Position numbers and translations under genes: made by a program. Positions 1-8,176 of a stretch of 64,000 nucleotides of DNA are shown here, piece after piece. The notes under the pieces were generated by a model that saw only the letters and a list, made by a program, of their open reading frames with translations, was not told the origin of the DNA and did no database searches. Origin of the DNA: Jeotgalicoccus coquinae (GTDB taxonomy: Bacteria; Bacillota; Bacilli; Staphylococcales; Salinicoccaceae); NCBI RefSeq assembly GCF_014207425.1, contig NZ_JACHFF010000003.1, positions 124,001 to 188,000 of the forward strand. Reading direction: 5' to 3'. The stretch's first letter is position 1; every line of letters begins with the position of its first letter.

Positions 1-1
1 A

Positions 2-889
2 CTGCCGGAAGATGTGGAAGTTCTGACCTATGAACTGACACCGGTGCTTGACACACTGCTTGATACCCATGAACTGGACGCCTTTGTCAGCATGGAAGAC
101 AAGGGACTTAATGTCACTTATAAAAATGAAGACCCGCCGAAAACAGCTGCTGTAGAACAGGCGGTTGAGACAGGTGTCCGTGCTGTGGAGGATGAAAGAC
201 TGAAGGGAATTATGGCAGCTCTGCCGGAAGAGGCCGAGATTCCGAAGATTGAAATTGAAACATCTTTTCTATACGGTGATTCAGCAAGTACGTATTTTGA
301 AAAAATGTTCCCGATACTGACAGGTCTGGTATTGTTTTTCTTTGTGATGGTCTTTACCTGTATTACACTGTTCCGGGAACGTACATCAGGCACGCTGGAA
401 CGGGTGCTGGCAACGTCAATCAGACGGAGTGAGGTTATTCTCGGCTATTTAACGGGACTCGGTCTGTTTGTCCTGCTGGGAACAGTAATGATGGTGCTGT
501 ATGCGATTTACCTGCTGGATGTAACGATTGCCGGGAGTATGATATGGGTGTTTGTCATTTATATACTGGTCTCATTCAGCGGTGCTGCGGCGGGTATGCT
601 GATTGCGCTGCTGTCGAAAAGCGAAGTCCGGATGATGGTGCTGATTCTTTTAGTCACTGTGCCGCAGATATTTTTATCGGGATTAATTCCCTTTGACTAT
701 ATTGGAGACTGGTTTAATAATATCGGCTACGGCTTTCCGCTGAGATATGCGGGAGACGCGCTGACGGAAGTGATGATTAAAGGAAACAGCTGGTCGTATA
801 TTTGGAATGAACTGCTGGCTTTAGCACTGTTCATTATTGGCTTTACGGTGCTGAGTATTTTAGGACTGAAGAAACACCGGAGAGTGTAA
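2..889 (+). CDS. ABC-2 type transporter permease (5' end outside window)
   Basis: Membrane subunit of an ABC exporter of the ABC-2 (DrrB-like) class. The reading frame is open to the window edge, so the N-terminal membrane helix and part of the extracellular loop are missing. The visible part begins with a hydrophilic stretch of about 90 residues, then has roughly five to six membrane helices. The conserved cytoplasmic segment after the first visible helix, LFRERTSGTLERVLATSIRR, is the typical ABC-2 coupling region. It ends in a basic tail (KKHRRV). The ATPase partner is expected upstream, outside the window. The substrate cannot be told; drug or peptide export is usual for the class. Confidence 0.85.
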   Translation: MPEDVEVLTYELTPVLDTLLDTHELDAFVSMEDKGLNVTYKNEDPPKTAAVEQAVETGVRAVEDERLKGIMAALPEEAEIPKIEIETSFLYGDSASTYFEKMFPILTGLVLFFFVMVFTCITLFRERTSGTLERVLATSIRRSEVILGYLTGLGLFVLLGTVMMVLYAIYLLDVTIAGSMIWVFVIYILVSFSGAAAGMLIALLSKSEVRMMVLILLVTVPQIFLSGLIPFDYIGDWFNNIGYGFPLRYAGDALTEVMIKGNSWSYIWNELLALALFIIGFTVLSILGLKKHRRV

Positions 890-911
890 ACTTTTTAAAA
901 GGACTGATTGA

Positions 912-1295
912 ATGATAAAAAAACTGGCGAACGTCATGCTGTATGTGCAAGATATCGATATGGCGGTGGACTTCTGGACGAATCAATTGGGCTTTACGGT
1001 GAAAGAAAAACTGGATCTGATGGAGAACTATAAAGGATATGAAGTGGCGCCGGATGCTGAATCAGAAACGACGATCGTGATGTTTCCGTTGGAATTTATC
1101 GAGAAATACAGTCCGGAAGTGAGCAGGGAAACGCCGTCATTAATGTTTGAAGTGGAGAATATTGAAGCGGTGTATGAAGAGCTGAAAGAAAAAGGCGTGA
1201 ATGTCGGAGAACTGGTGGAGATACCGGGGATGAAGACATTTAACTTTAATGATGGACAGGACAACTACTTTGCGGTGAGTGAAGCGGTGAAATAG
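912..1295 (+). CDS. VOC (glyoxalase/bleomycin-resistance fold) family protein
   Basis: Small cytoplasmic protein of 127 residues with the two-module beta-alpha-beta-beta-beta fold of the vicinal oxygen chelate superfamily. The start has the usual pattern 'NVMLYVQDIDMAVDFWTNQLGF', and the second module begins near residue 77 (PSLMFEVENIEAVYEELKEKG). It sits 22 bp after the ABC permease and just before an acetyltransferase, so the three are probably co-transcribed. Members are glyoxalases, dioxygenases or drug-binding proteins, and nothing here fixes the substrate. Family call firm, function open. Confidence 0.85.
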   Translation: MIKKLANVMLYVQDIDMAVDFWTNQLGFTVKEKLDLMENYKGYEVAPDAESETTIVMFPLEFIEKYSPEVSRETPSLMFEVENIEAVYEELKEKGVNVGELVEIPGMKTFNFNDGQDNYFAVSEAVK

Positions 1296-1306
1296 AGGAC
1301 GGATTG

Positions 1307-1636
1307 ATGATTGAATTTGTGGAGATAAATGAAAAGAACTATGAAGCGGTGGTAGGATTTGTGCTGCTGGATGAAGACGAGGAAGAAAAAGAATTAATGA
1401 TTTGGCGGATGATGGTGGATAAGGACTATCAGGGTAAAGGATACGGCAGAGCGATTGTGGAGAAAGTGATGAAGCAATTTGAAGCGGATAGCAGGTTTGA
1501 TGTGCTCATTGCGGATTATGTTAAAGGCAATGACGTGATGGGCAAACTGCTGGAATCGCTGGGATTTGAATATGGAGAGTTTGATGAAGAAAATAATGAG
1601 TATGTGATGAAGTTCATTACGAGGAGTAATATTTAA
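1307..1636 (+). CDS. GNAT N-acetyltransferase, internally shortened
   Basis: Resembles the BltD/PaiA-type spermidine/polyamine GNAT enzymes, which transfer acetyl from acetyl-CoA to an amine. The acetyl-CoA loop is present (V-D-K-D-Y-Q-G-K-G-Y-G-R-A). At 110 residues it is about 40-45 residues shorter than usual. The N-terminal strand (IEFVEINEKNYEAV) runs directly into the central 'VGFVLLDEDEEEKELMIWRMMVDKDYQ' part, so the usual alpha1-alpha2 segment that shapes the acceptor site is missing in frame. ATG 1307 is preferred over TTG 1304 because GAGG at 1295-1298 is correctly spaced. Activity is doubtful. It lies 11 bp after the VOC gene. Confidence 0.75.
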   Translation: MIEFVEINEKNYEAVVGFVLLDEDEEEKELMIWRMMVDKDYQGKGYGRAIVEKVMKQFEADSRFDVLIADYVKGNDVMGKLLESLGFEYGEFDEENNEYVMKFITRSNI

Positions 1637-1676
1637 CGAGAAAAGCAGACCTAAGCCGAGGTCTGCTTTTCTCGTT
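1635..1676 (+). terminator. Perfect 18-bp hairpin overlapping the acetyltransferase stop codon
   Basis: Arms 1635-1652 and 1659-1676 are perfectly complementary with a 6-nt loop. The left arm includes the last two bases of the stop codon. The arm ends in TTTTCTCGTT rather than a pure T-run. It closes the ABC/VOC/GNAT transcription unit. Confidence 0.75.
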
Positions 1677-1722
1677 AGTAAGTAAGAACGTTGTTAATAG
1701 TCACAAGGATGTTATTAGAATG

Positions 1723-2607
1723 TCACAAGCCAAGCCAAATTGGGAGGTTAATGAGTTTCGAATACCTTAGTTCGTGCTCATTTATGTATTTATTATTATT
1801 ATCTAAATACATTCCTGGGAAATCAGAATCTTTTTCATAATATAATTTATCTTTTTGAGTAATGTTTCTTTCAATACTTCTGGAATTATTCTTAGAACCC
1901 GACTCAGAAAAAACATATTCAATGATACCGACTTCATTAGCAGCTGTTTTAAAAGTAATTATAATTTTATTGTCGATAATATTATTAGGAATATGATGAA
2001 TTTCAGGTTTTGTTGTTTTAAAATCACAGTCTACATTATTATCTAAAACATTTTTCATTATATTATCAATAATAAAATATTTAGATTGGCCTTCAGAAAG
2101 CTTCCCAACAGAAATTGATTTTGTATATGTAGTATTATTTTGAGCTTTAAAGTTATAGTAAATAACGATGTTTGTTGCGACCTGATGTTGACATTCTATT
2201 CTAAAAGTTAAAGGGCTCTTCTTTTTATCTAAGTAGATTTTTTTAAGCAACTCTAACTTTTGTGAACCGATAAGGTTTATATAGTAGTGTTCGGAAAATA
2301 GATACGCATCTTTGTCTGTGATATCAGCTCTCTCAAGGGAAAAACTTAACTTCGTTCTATTATTCAATCTAAAATTCTTATTTTGCATAGATTTTTGATA
2401 GACTACTTGGAAAATAATAAATAAACCAGCAATGACAGCAGTGAGTATAGCTGCTGAGTAATTCCATAAATCTTCTGAAGTAGCGGTAGTAGAATCTTCA
2501 AAAGTACTTACATATTCATCAACGGCTATAGGAGAAAGAATTATAAGAGTGATCAAGATAAAAATAGATAAGACAAACATTATATATACTTTGTATTTTT
2601 TAAACAT
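1723..2607 (-). CDS. Membrane protein of unknown function, two N-terminal helices
   Basis: I do not recognise the family. The 294-residue protein has two predicted membrane helices, at about residues 8-28 and 48-70, separated by an acidic/threonine-rich loop. A basic linker (QKSMQNKNFRLNNRTK) and a soluble domain of about 220 residues follow, presumably cytoplasmic. It is AT-rich, unlike the preceding genes, and is transcribed divergently from the helicase/DarT operon with a 163-bp gap. Two-helix anchors with a soluble domain are common in defence islands as sensors or effectors, so a role in the island is possible but only inferred from position. Confidence 0.7.
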   Translation of the reverse strand: MFKKYKVYIMFVLSIFILITLIILSPIAVDEYVSTFEDSTTATSEDLWNYSAAILTAVIAGLFIIFQVVYQKSMQNKNFRLNNRTKLSFSLERADITDKDAYLFSEHYYINLIGSQKLELLKKIYLDKKKSPLTFRIECQHQVATNIVIYYNFKAQNNTTYTKSISVGKLSEGQSKYFIIDNIMKNVLDNNVDCDFKTTKPEIHHIPNNIIDNKIIITFKTAANEVGIIEYVFSESGSKNNSRSIERNITQKDKLYYEKDSDFPGMYLDNNNKYINEHELRYSKLINLPIWLGL

Positions 2608-2770
2608 GGTTATCTCCTATCCTTTAAGAATAATTTCAGTATATATCTAAAAATATTATTTTTCTATTAAATATGCTAATTATTCCATTTATTAAGAAAA
2701 TTCACATAAATGAGTGGGATTCCACGGTAAATTTGATATACTTTAATTAATAAAATAGGGAGGGATTTTT

Positions 2771-4348
2771 ATGGAGATACCTACTTTGCAAGGTGAACAG
2801 ACATCTATATTATATTTGCCTAAAGAACAAAATTTACTGATAGTTGGAAGTGCGGGAACAGGAAAATCTTTACTTGCTATGTATAAATCTATTTATTTAG
2901 CGGTATCTAATCCAAAAGAAAAAATATTGTTGCTGACATTTAATAAAGCCGTGAACAATAAGATTAAAGAAGATTGTAAAAAAGTTTGTGACAATCTAAA
3001 ACAAGAATACCCAGATAATTTAGAGATAAATACAATTTATTCATTTAGTCAAAGAATGATCGCAGAACTTTCTAGTCACTTTCATAAAAATGGATATGAT
3101 AGTACACATGCAGAAAAGGTTATACAATTTCTAAAAAACGTTGATAGAGATGTTGTTCCGGCATTAACTGCAGACAAGAAAGCATCACTAATTACACAAG
3201 CACTTGAAAAAATCTCAAAAAAATATAATGGAGAAAGAATATTCGAAAGAGATAAATCAACATACATTGAAGAGATTGGTTGGATTGAGCGATGGGATGT
3301 TCAAAGTATTGAGGAATATGAATCCATAGAGAGAATTGGAAGAAGTAAACATAGAATTATTAGAAATGATAGAAAATACATCTGGGAGATTTATGAGAGC
3401 TATAAAAACTCGATGCAAAGTTCAGGGGTGAACAGGTTATATAGCTTTGAAAGTGTATATAGATATTTTAATCAATTACTTGAAACCTACAAAGAACTAA
3501 CATTTGAAGATGAAGGAAAACTGAAATTTTATAAATATGTGATTATTGATGAATTTCAAGATTTCACTCCGGCTATGGTCAATGCGATAAGGACTTTAGT
3601 AACAAGTGAAACCCAAAGGAATGCTAATAAATCGACATACATAATAATAGGCGACGTTGCACAAAGTGTCTTTGGGAAAAGAATATCGTGGAAAAAATTG
3701 GGTTTTAATCAGCATAAAAAACATCAATTATCTATTAATTATAGAAATTCATATCAGATAGCTAATTTGGCTGAGAAAATTGCAGAATCTCCATATTTTG
3801 ATAAACAAAATGAAGACTATGTAAAGCAAGTAATCAGAGATGTAGATAAGGTGCTGCCAACTATATATCGTTTTGAAAGTATAGAAGCTGAAATAAAAGA
3901 AATTTGCAATTTGGCTATTGAAAAAGGAAAAGTGGGAAGTGTAGGTATAATACTTCCTAAAAAGTACATAAAAAATGTTCAAAATTACTTTGATGAGTTA
4001 AATATTAGAGTAAAAGGATTCAGTAATTCATATTCTTATTCAAAAATACAAATAGGGACAATATTACAGGTGAAAGGACTGGAATTTGAGACTGTAATAC
4101 TTCCTTTCAAAAGTGAAAATCAATACTTGAAAGATTTATTGGAAGATGGTTTCGAAGTGAAAAAAAGCAAAGAAGAGAATATCTTACCAGAAAATACAGA
4201 AGAGATACTAGAGTTATTTATAACCAATTTATATGTAGAAGTTACAAGAGCCAAAAGCGATCTAATTATTAGTTATTCAGGTGAACCAACGCCAATTCTA
4301 CCTGAAATTAAGGATGTTAACTTCATTGATAGGGGATATATAAAATGA
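2771..4348 (+). CDS. UvrD/Rep-like superfamily 1 helicase
   Basis: ATP-dependent DNA helicase-like protein of 525 residues. Visible motifs in order: Walker A GSAGTGKS (residues 26-33), motif Ia region 'LLLTFNKAVNNKI', Walker B VIIDEFQD (about 257), motif III IIGDVAQSVF, motif IV INYRNS, motif V VKGLEFETVI and motif VI LYVEVTRAK (about 488). It is compact compared with UvrD or PcrA (about 720 residues), with reduced 1B/2B subdomains. GGGAGGG lies before ATG 2771. Its last four bases overlap the start of the DarT-like gene (ATGA), which implies translational coupling. Gabija GajB is also a short UvrD-like helicase, but no OLD-family nuclease partner is present. Likely role: DNA sensing or processing in a toxin-linked defence operon (inference). 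Confidence 0.85.
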   Translation: MEIPTLQGEQTSILYLPKEQNLLIVGSAGTGKSLLAMYKSIYLAVSNPKEKILLLTFNKAVNNKIKEDCKKVCDNLKQEYPDNLEINTIYSFSQRMIAELSSHFHKNGYDSTHAEKVIQFLKNVDRDVVPALTADKKASLITQALEKISKKYNGERIFERDKSTYIEEIGWIERWDVQSIEEYESIERIGRSKHRIIRNDRKYIWEIYESYKNSMQSSGVNRLYSFESVYRYFNQLLETYKELTFEDEGKLKFYKYVIIDEFQDFTPAMVNAIRTLVTSETQRNANKSTYIIIGDVAQSVFGKRISWKKLGFNQHKKHQLSINYRNSYQIANLAEKIAESPYFDKQNEDYVKQVIRDVDKVLPTIYRFESIEAEIKEICNLAIEKGKVGSVGIILPKKYIKNVQNYFDELNIRVKGFSNSYSYSKIQIGTILQVKGLEFETVILPFKSENQYLKDLLEDGFEVKKSKEENILPENTEEILELFITNLYVEVTRAKSDLIISYSGEPTPILPEIKDVNFIDRGYIK

Positions 4349-5043
4349 ATGAATTTAGTGAATTTATACGTGAAAGAGGAATAACTACATTGGTCCATTT
4401 TACGAAAACCAAAAACTTACCTTTTATTTTAGGTAACGATCCAACTATGAATAGCGGAATAGTAGCAAATGAATTTATATCAGATAAATCATTACTTGAA
4501 AAAATAGATCCAAATAGGTGGGATGGTAAAGAAGACTATATTTGTACGTCTATTCAAGTTCCTAATCCTTATTATTTCGACACAGCAAAGAAAAGAAATG
4601 AGACGACTCTATTCAATGATTGGGTTATCCTTAAAATATCACCGGATGTGATTAATAAATCATCTAATTTCTGTTCTTTTAATTCGGCCACTGGCAAGGG
4701 TAGATATATAGAATCAAATATAGAAGCATTTAAAAAAATATTTAACAATAAGATCATTAAACCAAATCGTAAGGTTATCACAAGAAAACCAAATGAATAT
4801 GCGAATAGACCTACAGATATACAAGCTGAAGTATTAATTTATAAACAAATTCCGAAGGAATATATCACAGGATTGGTTTTTCCTAACGAAGCAATTGCTA
4901 AAGTTGAACTGCTCAGATTAAAATTATGTGGTGTTGATACAAGTGAATATAAGATTTATTTTTCTGAGAGTTATTTTGAAAAGAGTAATAGATACCAAAA
5001 AAACATTGAAGATGGAGCTTCTGAGCTAAAAGTACTAACTTGA
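4345..5043 (+). CDS. darT: DarT-like DNA ADP-ribosyltransferase toxin
   Basis: Matches the DarT (DUF4433) family, which uses NAD+ to ADP-ribosylate bases in DNA; the DarT1 branch, paired with NADAR antitoxins, targets guanine. Visible hallmarks: N-terminal LVHFT (His18) for NAD binding, a basic ARTT-like region around residues 50-70 including Arg58, and the catalytic-Glu segment TDIQAEVLIY with Glu162 followed by 'IPKEYITGLVF'. Length (232) fits the family. It starts inside the helicase stop and is followed 13 bp later by a NADAR-type gene, the expected antitoxin. Expected outcome on activation is DNA modification and growth arrest. The DarT call is strong; the substrate base is inferred from the antitoxin type. 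Confidence 0.85.
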   Translation: MNEFSEFIRERGITTLVHFTKTKNLPFILGNDPTMNSGIVANEFISDKSLLEKIDPNRWDGKEDYICTSIQVPNPYYFDTAKKRNETTLFNDWVILKISPDVINKSSNFCSFNSATGKGRYIESNIEAFKKIFNNKIIKPNRKVITRKPNEYANRPTDIQAEVLIYKQIPKEYITGLVFPNEAIAKVELLRLKLCGVDTSEYKIYFSESYFEKSNRYQKNIEDGASELKVLT

Positions 5044-5056
5044 TAAAGGAGGATAT

Positions 5057-5707
5057 ATGGCGAAAAGATACGTATACACAGTTGATCATAAAAATGAATA
5101 TACAAAAATAGAAGTGAATTTTGAATGGTTCCCAGGCTTCTCTAAAGAACAGAAAAGAAAATCTGTTGAGAGTCTACACTCAAGTTTCTTAAAAGATTAT
5201 AATGAAAAAGTTTTAGAAGTTTCAACTGCTTCGACAGAGGAAATAGGAGTGAAATTAAGTGCTTTTAATCTCAAAGTGAAAACTGCAAAAGGATACGAGT
5301 TTACAGTAGAACAGCTATTTCAAACTTCTAAAGTTTTTAAAGAAAATGGGGTGCAGACTAATTTATTGGAACAAGGATTGGATTCGAGAGAAGTGAAGAA
5401 AAGATTGAGAACTCTTCATGAGAATGATGAACTGATTGGTTTTGAATGTTTTGGTAGAAAGTTTCCACTGGAACCTAAAACGTTGTTTTATAATTGGCTC
5501 TATCTTCAGACATTGTCATCTAATGATGAACTTTCTGAGCGAATAATGGATTATGGGGCTTTTTCTGATATTAGTTTTAATCCTAACAAATCAATCAATT
5601 GCCAGGCAGAAGCCTGTGCAATATATGTGATGTTGAAAAGAAAAAAACAATTAGAAATCGCCTTGAAGTCACCTGAATCATTTAAAGAAACTGTTTATAA
5701 CATATAA
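5057..5707 (+). CDS. DarT1-associated NADAR-type antitoxin
   Basis: Resembles the NADAR domain linked to DarT1 (DarG1-type), which removes ADP-ribose from guanine and so reverses the toxin. Recognisable landmarks: 'EVSTAST...GVKLSAFNL' at residues 54-72, 'VEQLFQTSKVF' at 84-94, 'FPLEPKTLFYNWLYL' at 136-150 and the signature 'YGAFSDISFNPNKSINCQAEA' region at 166-187. A strong AAAGGAGG site lies 6 bp before ATG 5057. It is the last gene of the helicase-darT-NADAR operon and is followed by a good terminator. It appears as a stand-alone NADAR domain with no fused macrodomain. The family was recognised from memory of its conserved blocks, so a profile search is the test. Confidence 0.8.
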   Translation: MAKRYVYTVDHKNEYTKIEVNFEWFPGFSKEQKRKSVESLHSSFLKDYNEKVLEVSTASTEEIGVKLSAFNLKVKTAKGYEFTVEQLFQTSKVFKENGVQTNLLEQGLDSREVKKRLRTLHENDELIGFECFGRKFPLEPKTLFYNWLYLQTLSSNDELSERIMDYGAFSDISFNPNKSINCQAEACAIYVMLKRKKQLEIALKSPESFKETVYNI

Positions 5708-5709
5708 TA

Positions 5710-5745
5710 AAAACAATGCCGGTGTAATAGCCGGCATTGTTTTAT
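5710..5745 (+). terminator. Rho-independent terminator of the helicase-darT-NADAR operon
   Basis: Perfect 13-bp arms at 5710-5722 and 5731-5743 with an 8-nt loop. The right arm ends in TTTT. It separates the operon from the mcrBC unit that starts 37 bp downstream. Confidence 0.85.
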
Positions 5746-5779
5746 CTAATGTTTGGAAACTTAAAGGAGTTTTTTGATA

Positions 5780-8176
5780 ATGAACGATAATAAACAAATT
5801 TATATAAGTGCTGCAAAAAAGATAAAAGAAATATTCGATAATAACAAGGGAAATATTTTGAATCAAGTTAATGAAAATCTCCAGGGGAACCCAGAAGATA
5901 TATCTGAAGTTTTTAAAAGTGAGTATGGTTTTGTAGCTCTTGAAAATTTATCTGATGAGGGAAAATTAAGTAAATTAGTATGGAAAAATCAAGGGAAAGA
6001 ATCTATGTTCTATGAAATAACATCAGGGAAATATAAGAACCAAGGCTCGGTAGTTATGGGGAATGGAACATATTCATATTTAGTTAGATATGACGAACAG
6101 AGTGGTGTATATGCTATAGGAAATAAATGGACGAAGAAGGAAAATGTTAGAGAGTCTAGGGTAATGGAAGAAATTAATAATTTCATAGCTGGTTTGAGAG
6201 AAGCAGATGCCCTTATAGGAGCATTGAATAGTGAATCCACACCGGAAGACTATCAGAATATTTATACTGCTGTTCTCGATAAAATAATTAACGGATCTAT
6301 GATTATTGTTCTAAATAAATATTTTTCATTACTATATCCTGAAAAATGGAGTAAATTTATTGGGAAAGAGTATGGGAAAGACGCTGTACAAAAACTTTTA
6401 AATAAAAGGATAACAACATATGCTCAAGCTCAATCAGAACTCATGAAAATACAGTATGTACTCACCTCTAGTGAAAAGATAACCCCATATCAATTCATGT
6501 TAGTATATGATGAATATATTAAAAATAACACCGCATTTAATAATGAAGTAATAAAAGAAGAAAAATATTTATATGAAGATTATAAGACGGGATTATCCAT
6601 AACGGATTGGATAGAGATTCTCAATGATCGAGAATATACCAATGATAATCAACTAATTTCATTAAAACGATTATTAAATTTTGGTGGAGAAGCTACATGT
6701 AAACAATTATCACAAAAATATGGTGAATCATGGAGCTTTTACCGTACTAATTTAACAAGTTTGTCTAAAAAAATAGTGCAGAAAAATAAAGCTAAAGTTC
6801 CTGGCGAGTCTAAGTACTGGCCAATAATGTTTACAGGGCGATATATAAAAGATAAAAGCCAGGGAGTATTTTCTTGGAGGCTAAGGAAAGAATTAAAAAA
6901 GGCTTTGAAAGAGTTAGATTTGAATCACTTACCCTTATATTCAAAATCCATTTCCATAGAAGTTGACTATACAGTGTACGCACAGAAGTTAATATCATCT
7001 AAAAATATTATTTTTCGTGGAGCGCCGGGCACTGGAAAAACCTACTTAGCTCGAAAAATAGCTGCAGAGATAATCAGTGAAGGGAGAAACCAAAGTTTCG
7101 AAGAATTAACAAACGAAGATAAAAAACGGATTGAATTTGTTCAATTCCATCCTAGTTATGACTATACAGATTTTGTTGAAGGATACAGACCGATTAATTC
7201 AGAAAAAAATCAGATGGGTTTTGAATTGAAAACGGGAGTTTTTAAGAGTTTTCTAAACAATGCATTAGAATCTCAACAGTTTGATGGAGTTGATAACTTT
7301 GATGAAGCATGGGAGATTTTCTTTGAAAATATTAATGAGATAATAAAAGTTGAGAGTGAAACATATAAAATAAAAGATCTAAATGATATCGCATTCAGTG
7401 TACGACCATTTGTTAGAGGGAATATGGAAGGAATTCAAAATATGGATTCTACAACATTGTACTTTAATAAAGAGCAATGTTATAGAGTCTACCGCGATCT
7501 TTTAGGAGTACCTTCGGGAGTATCTGATGGCTATAGAAAAGCAATTATTAAACATTTAAAAGAAGAATATGGACTATTAGATTATGAGAAACCATTAGGT
7601 AAACCCCATGTATTTATTATCGATGAAATTAACCGTGGTGAGATATCTAAAATATTTGGTGAACTATTCTTTGCTATTGACCCTGGATATAGAGGTAAAT
7701 CTGGAGCAGTTAAAACACAGTATAGCTCACTTCAAAATGACGAAGATAAATTATATATTCCTGAAAATGTTTATATTATCGGTACGATGAATGATATTGA
7801 CAGAAGTGTTGAGAACTTTGATTTTGCAATGAGACGAAGATTCCGATTTATTGAAATAAAATCTGATGATAAAGAACAGCTGAAAATGTTAGATAACCTG
7901 GTCGTAAGAGAAGAAGCGGTTGCTCGTCTTAAACGATTAAATATTCAAATAAGTGAAACAGAAAATTTGAATGATCATTACCATATTGGACCAAGTTACT
8001 TCATGAAGCTTGAAGAACTGAATAATGATTTTGAACTGCTTTGGAATGATTACCTTGAACCGCTGTTGGAAGAGTATGTCCGAGGGTTCTTTGATGAGAA
8101 AGAAATTCTTGGAGAATTAAAGAGAGTATATGATGGAGCCAATCAGAAAGAAGTTACACAGGATGATTTTGAATGA
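5780..8176 (+). CDS. mcrB: McrB-type AAA+ GTPase of a type IV restriction system
   Basis: Motor/recognition subunit of an McrBC-type modification-dependent restriction system, which cuts DNA carrying modified bases. The N-terminal ~400 residues are a variable recognition region containing 'WPIMFTGRY...FSWRLRKEL'. The AAA+ domain follows: Walker A GAPGTGKT (about 415), 'VQFHPSYDYTDFVEGYRP', Walker B/DEINRG (about 613), and the McrB sensor segment TMNDIDRS (about 668) with the arginine-rich 'FAMRRRFRF'. The GTP-specific motif of E. coli McrB reads MNTADRS; the variant here is one I expect in other homologues. ATG 5780 is preferred over TTG 5774 because GGAG at 5766-5769 is 10 nt away. It overlaps mcrC by 4 bp. 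Confidence 0.9.
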   Translation: MNDNKQIYISAAKKIKEIFDNNKGNILNQVNENLQGNPEDISEVFKSEYGFVALENLSDEGKLSKLVWKNQGKESMFYEITSGKYKNQGSVVMGNGTYSYLVRYDEQSGVYAIGNKWTKKENVRESRVMEEINNFIAGLREADALIGALNSESTPEDYQNIYTAVLDKIINGSMIIVLNKYFSLLYPEKWSKFIGKEYGKDAVQKLLNKRITTYAQAQSELMKIQYVLTSSEKITPYQFMLVYDEYIKNNTAFNNEVIKEEKYLYEDYKTGLSITDWIEILNDREYTNDNQLISLKRLLNFGGEATCKQLSQKYGESWSFYRTNLTSLSKKIVQKNKAKVPGESKYWPIMFTGRYIKDKSQGVFSWRLRKELKKALKELDLNHLPLYSKSISIEVDYTVYAQKLISSKNIIFRGAPGTGKTYLARKIAAEIISEGRNQSFEELTNEDKKRIEFVQFHPSYDYTDFVEGYRPINSEKNQMGFELKTGVFKSFLNNALESQQFDGVDNFDEAWEIFFENINEIIKVESETYKIKDLNDIAFSVRPFVRGNMEGIQNMDSTTLYFNKEQCYRVYRDLLGVPSGVSDGYRKAIIKHLKEEYGLLDYEKPLGKPHVFIIDEINRGEISKIFGELFFAIDPGYRGKSGAVKTQYSSLQNDEDKLYIPENVYIIGTMNDIDRSVENFDFAMRRRFRFIEIKSDDKEQLKMLDNLVVREEAVARLKRLNIQISETENLNDHYHIGPSYFMKLEELNNDFELLWNDYLEPLLEEYVRGFFDEKEILGELKRVYDGANQKEVTQDDFE

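Noticed and set aside
2771..4348. Helicase as GajB of a Gabija system
   Set aside because: No OLD-family ATPase/nuclease (GajA) is adjacent; the coupled neighbour is a DarT-like transferase.
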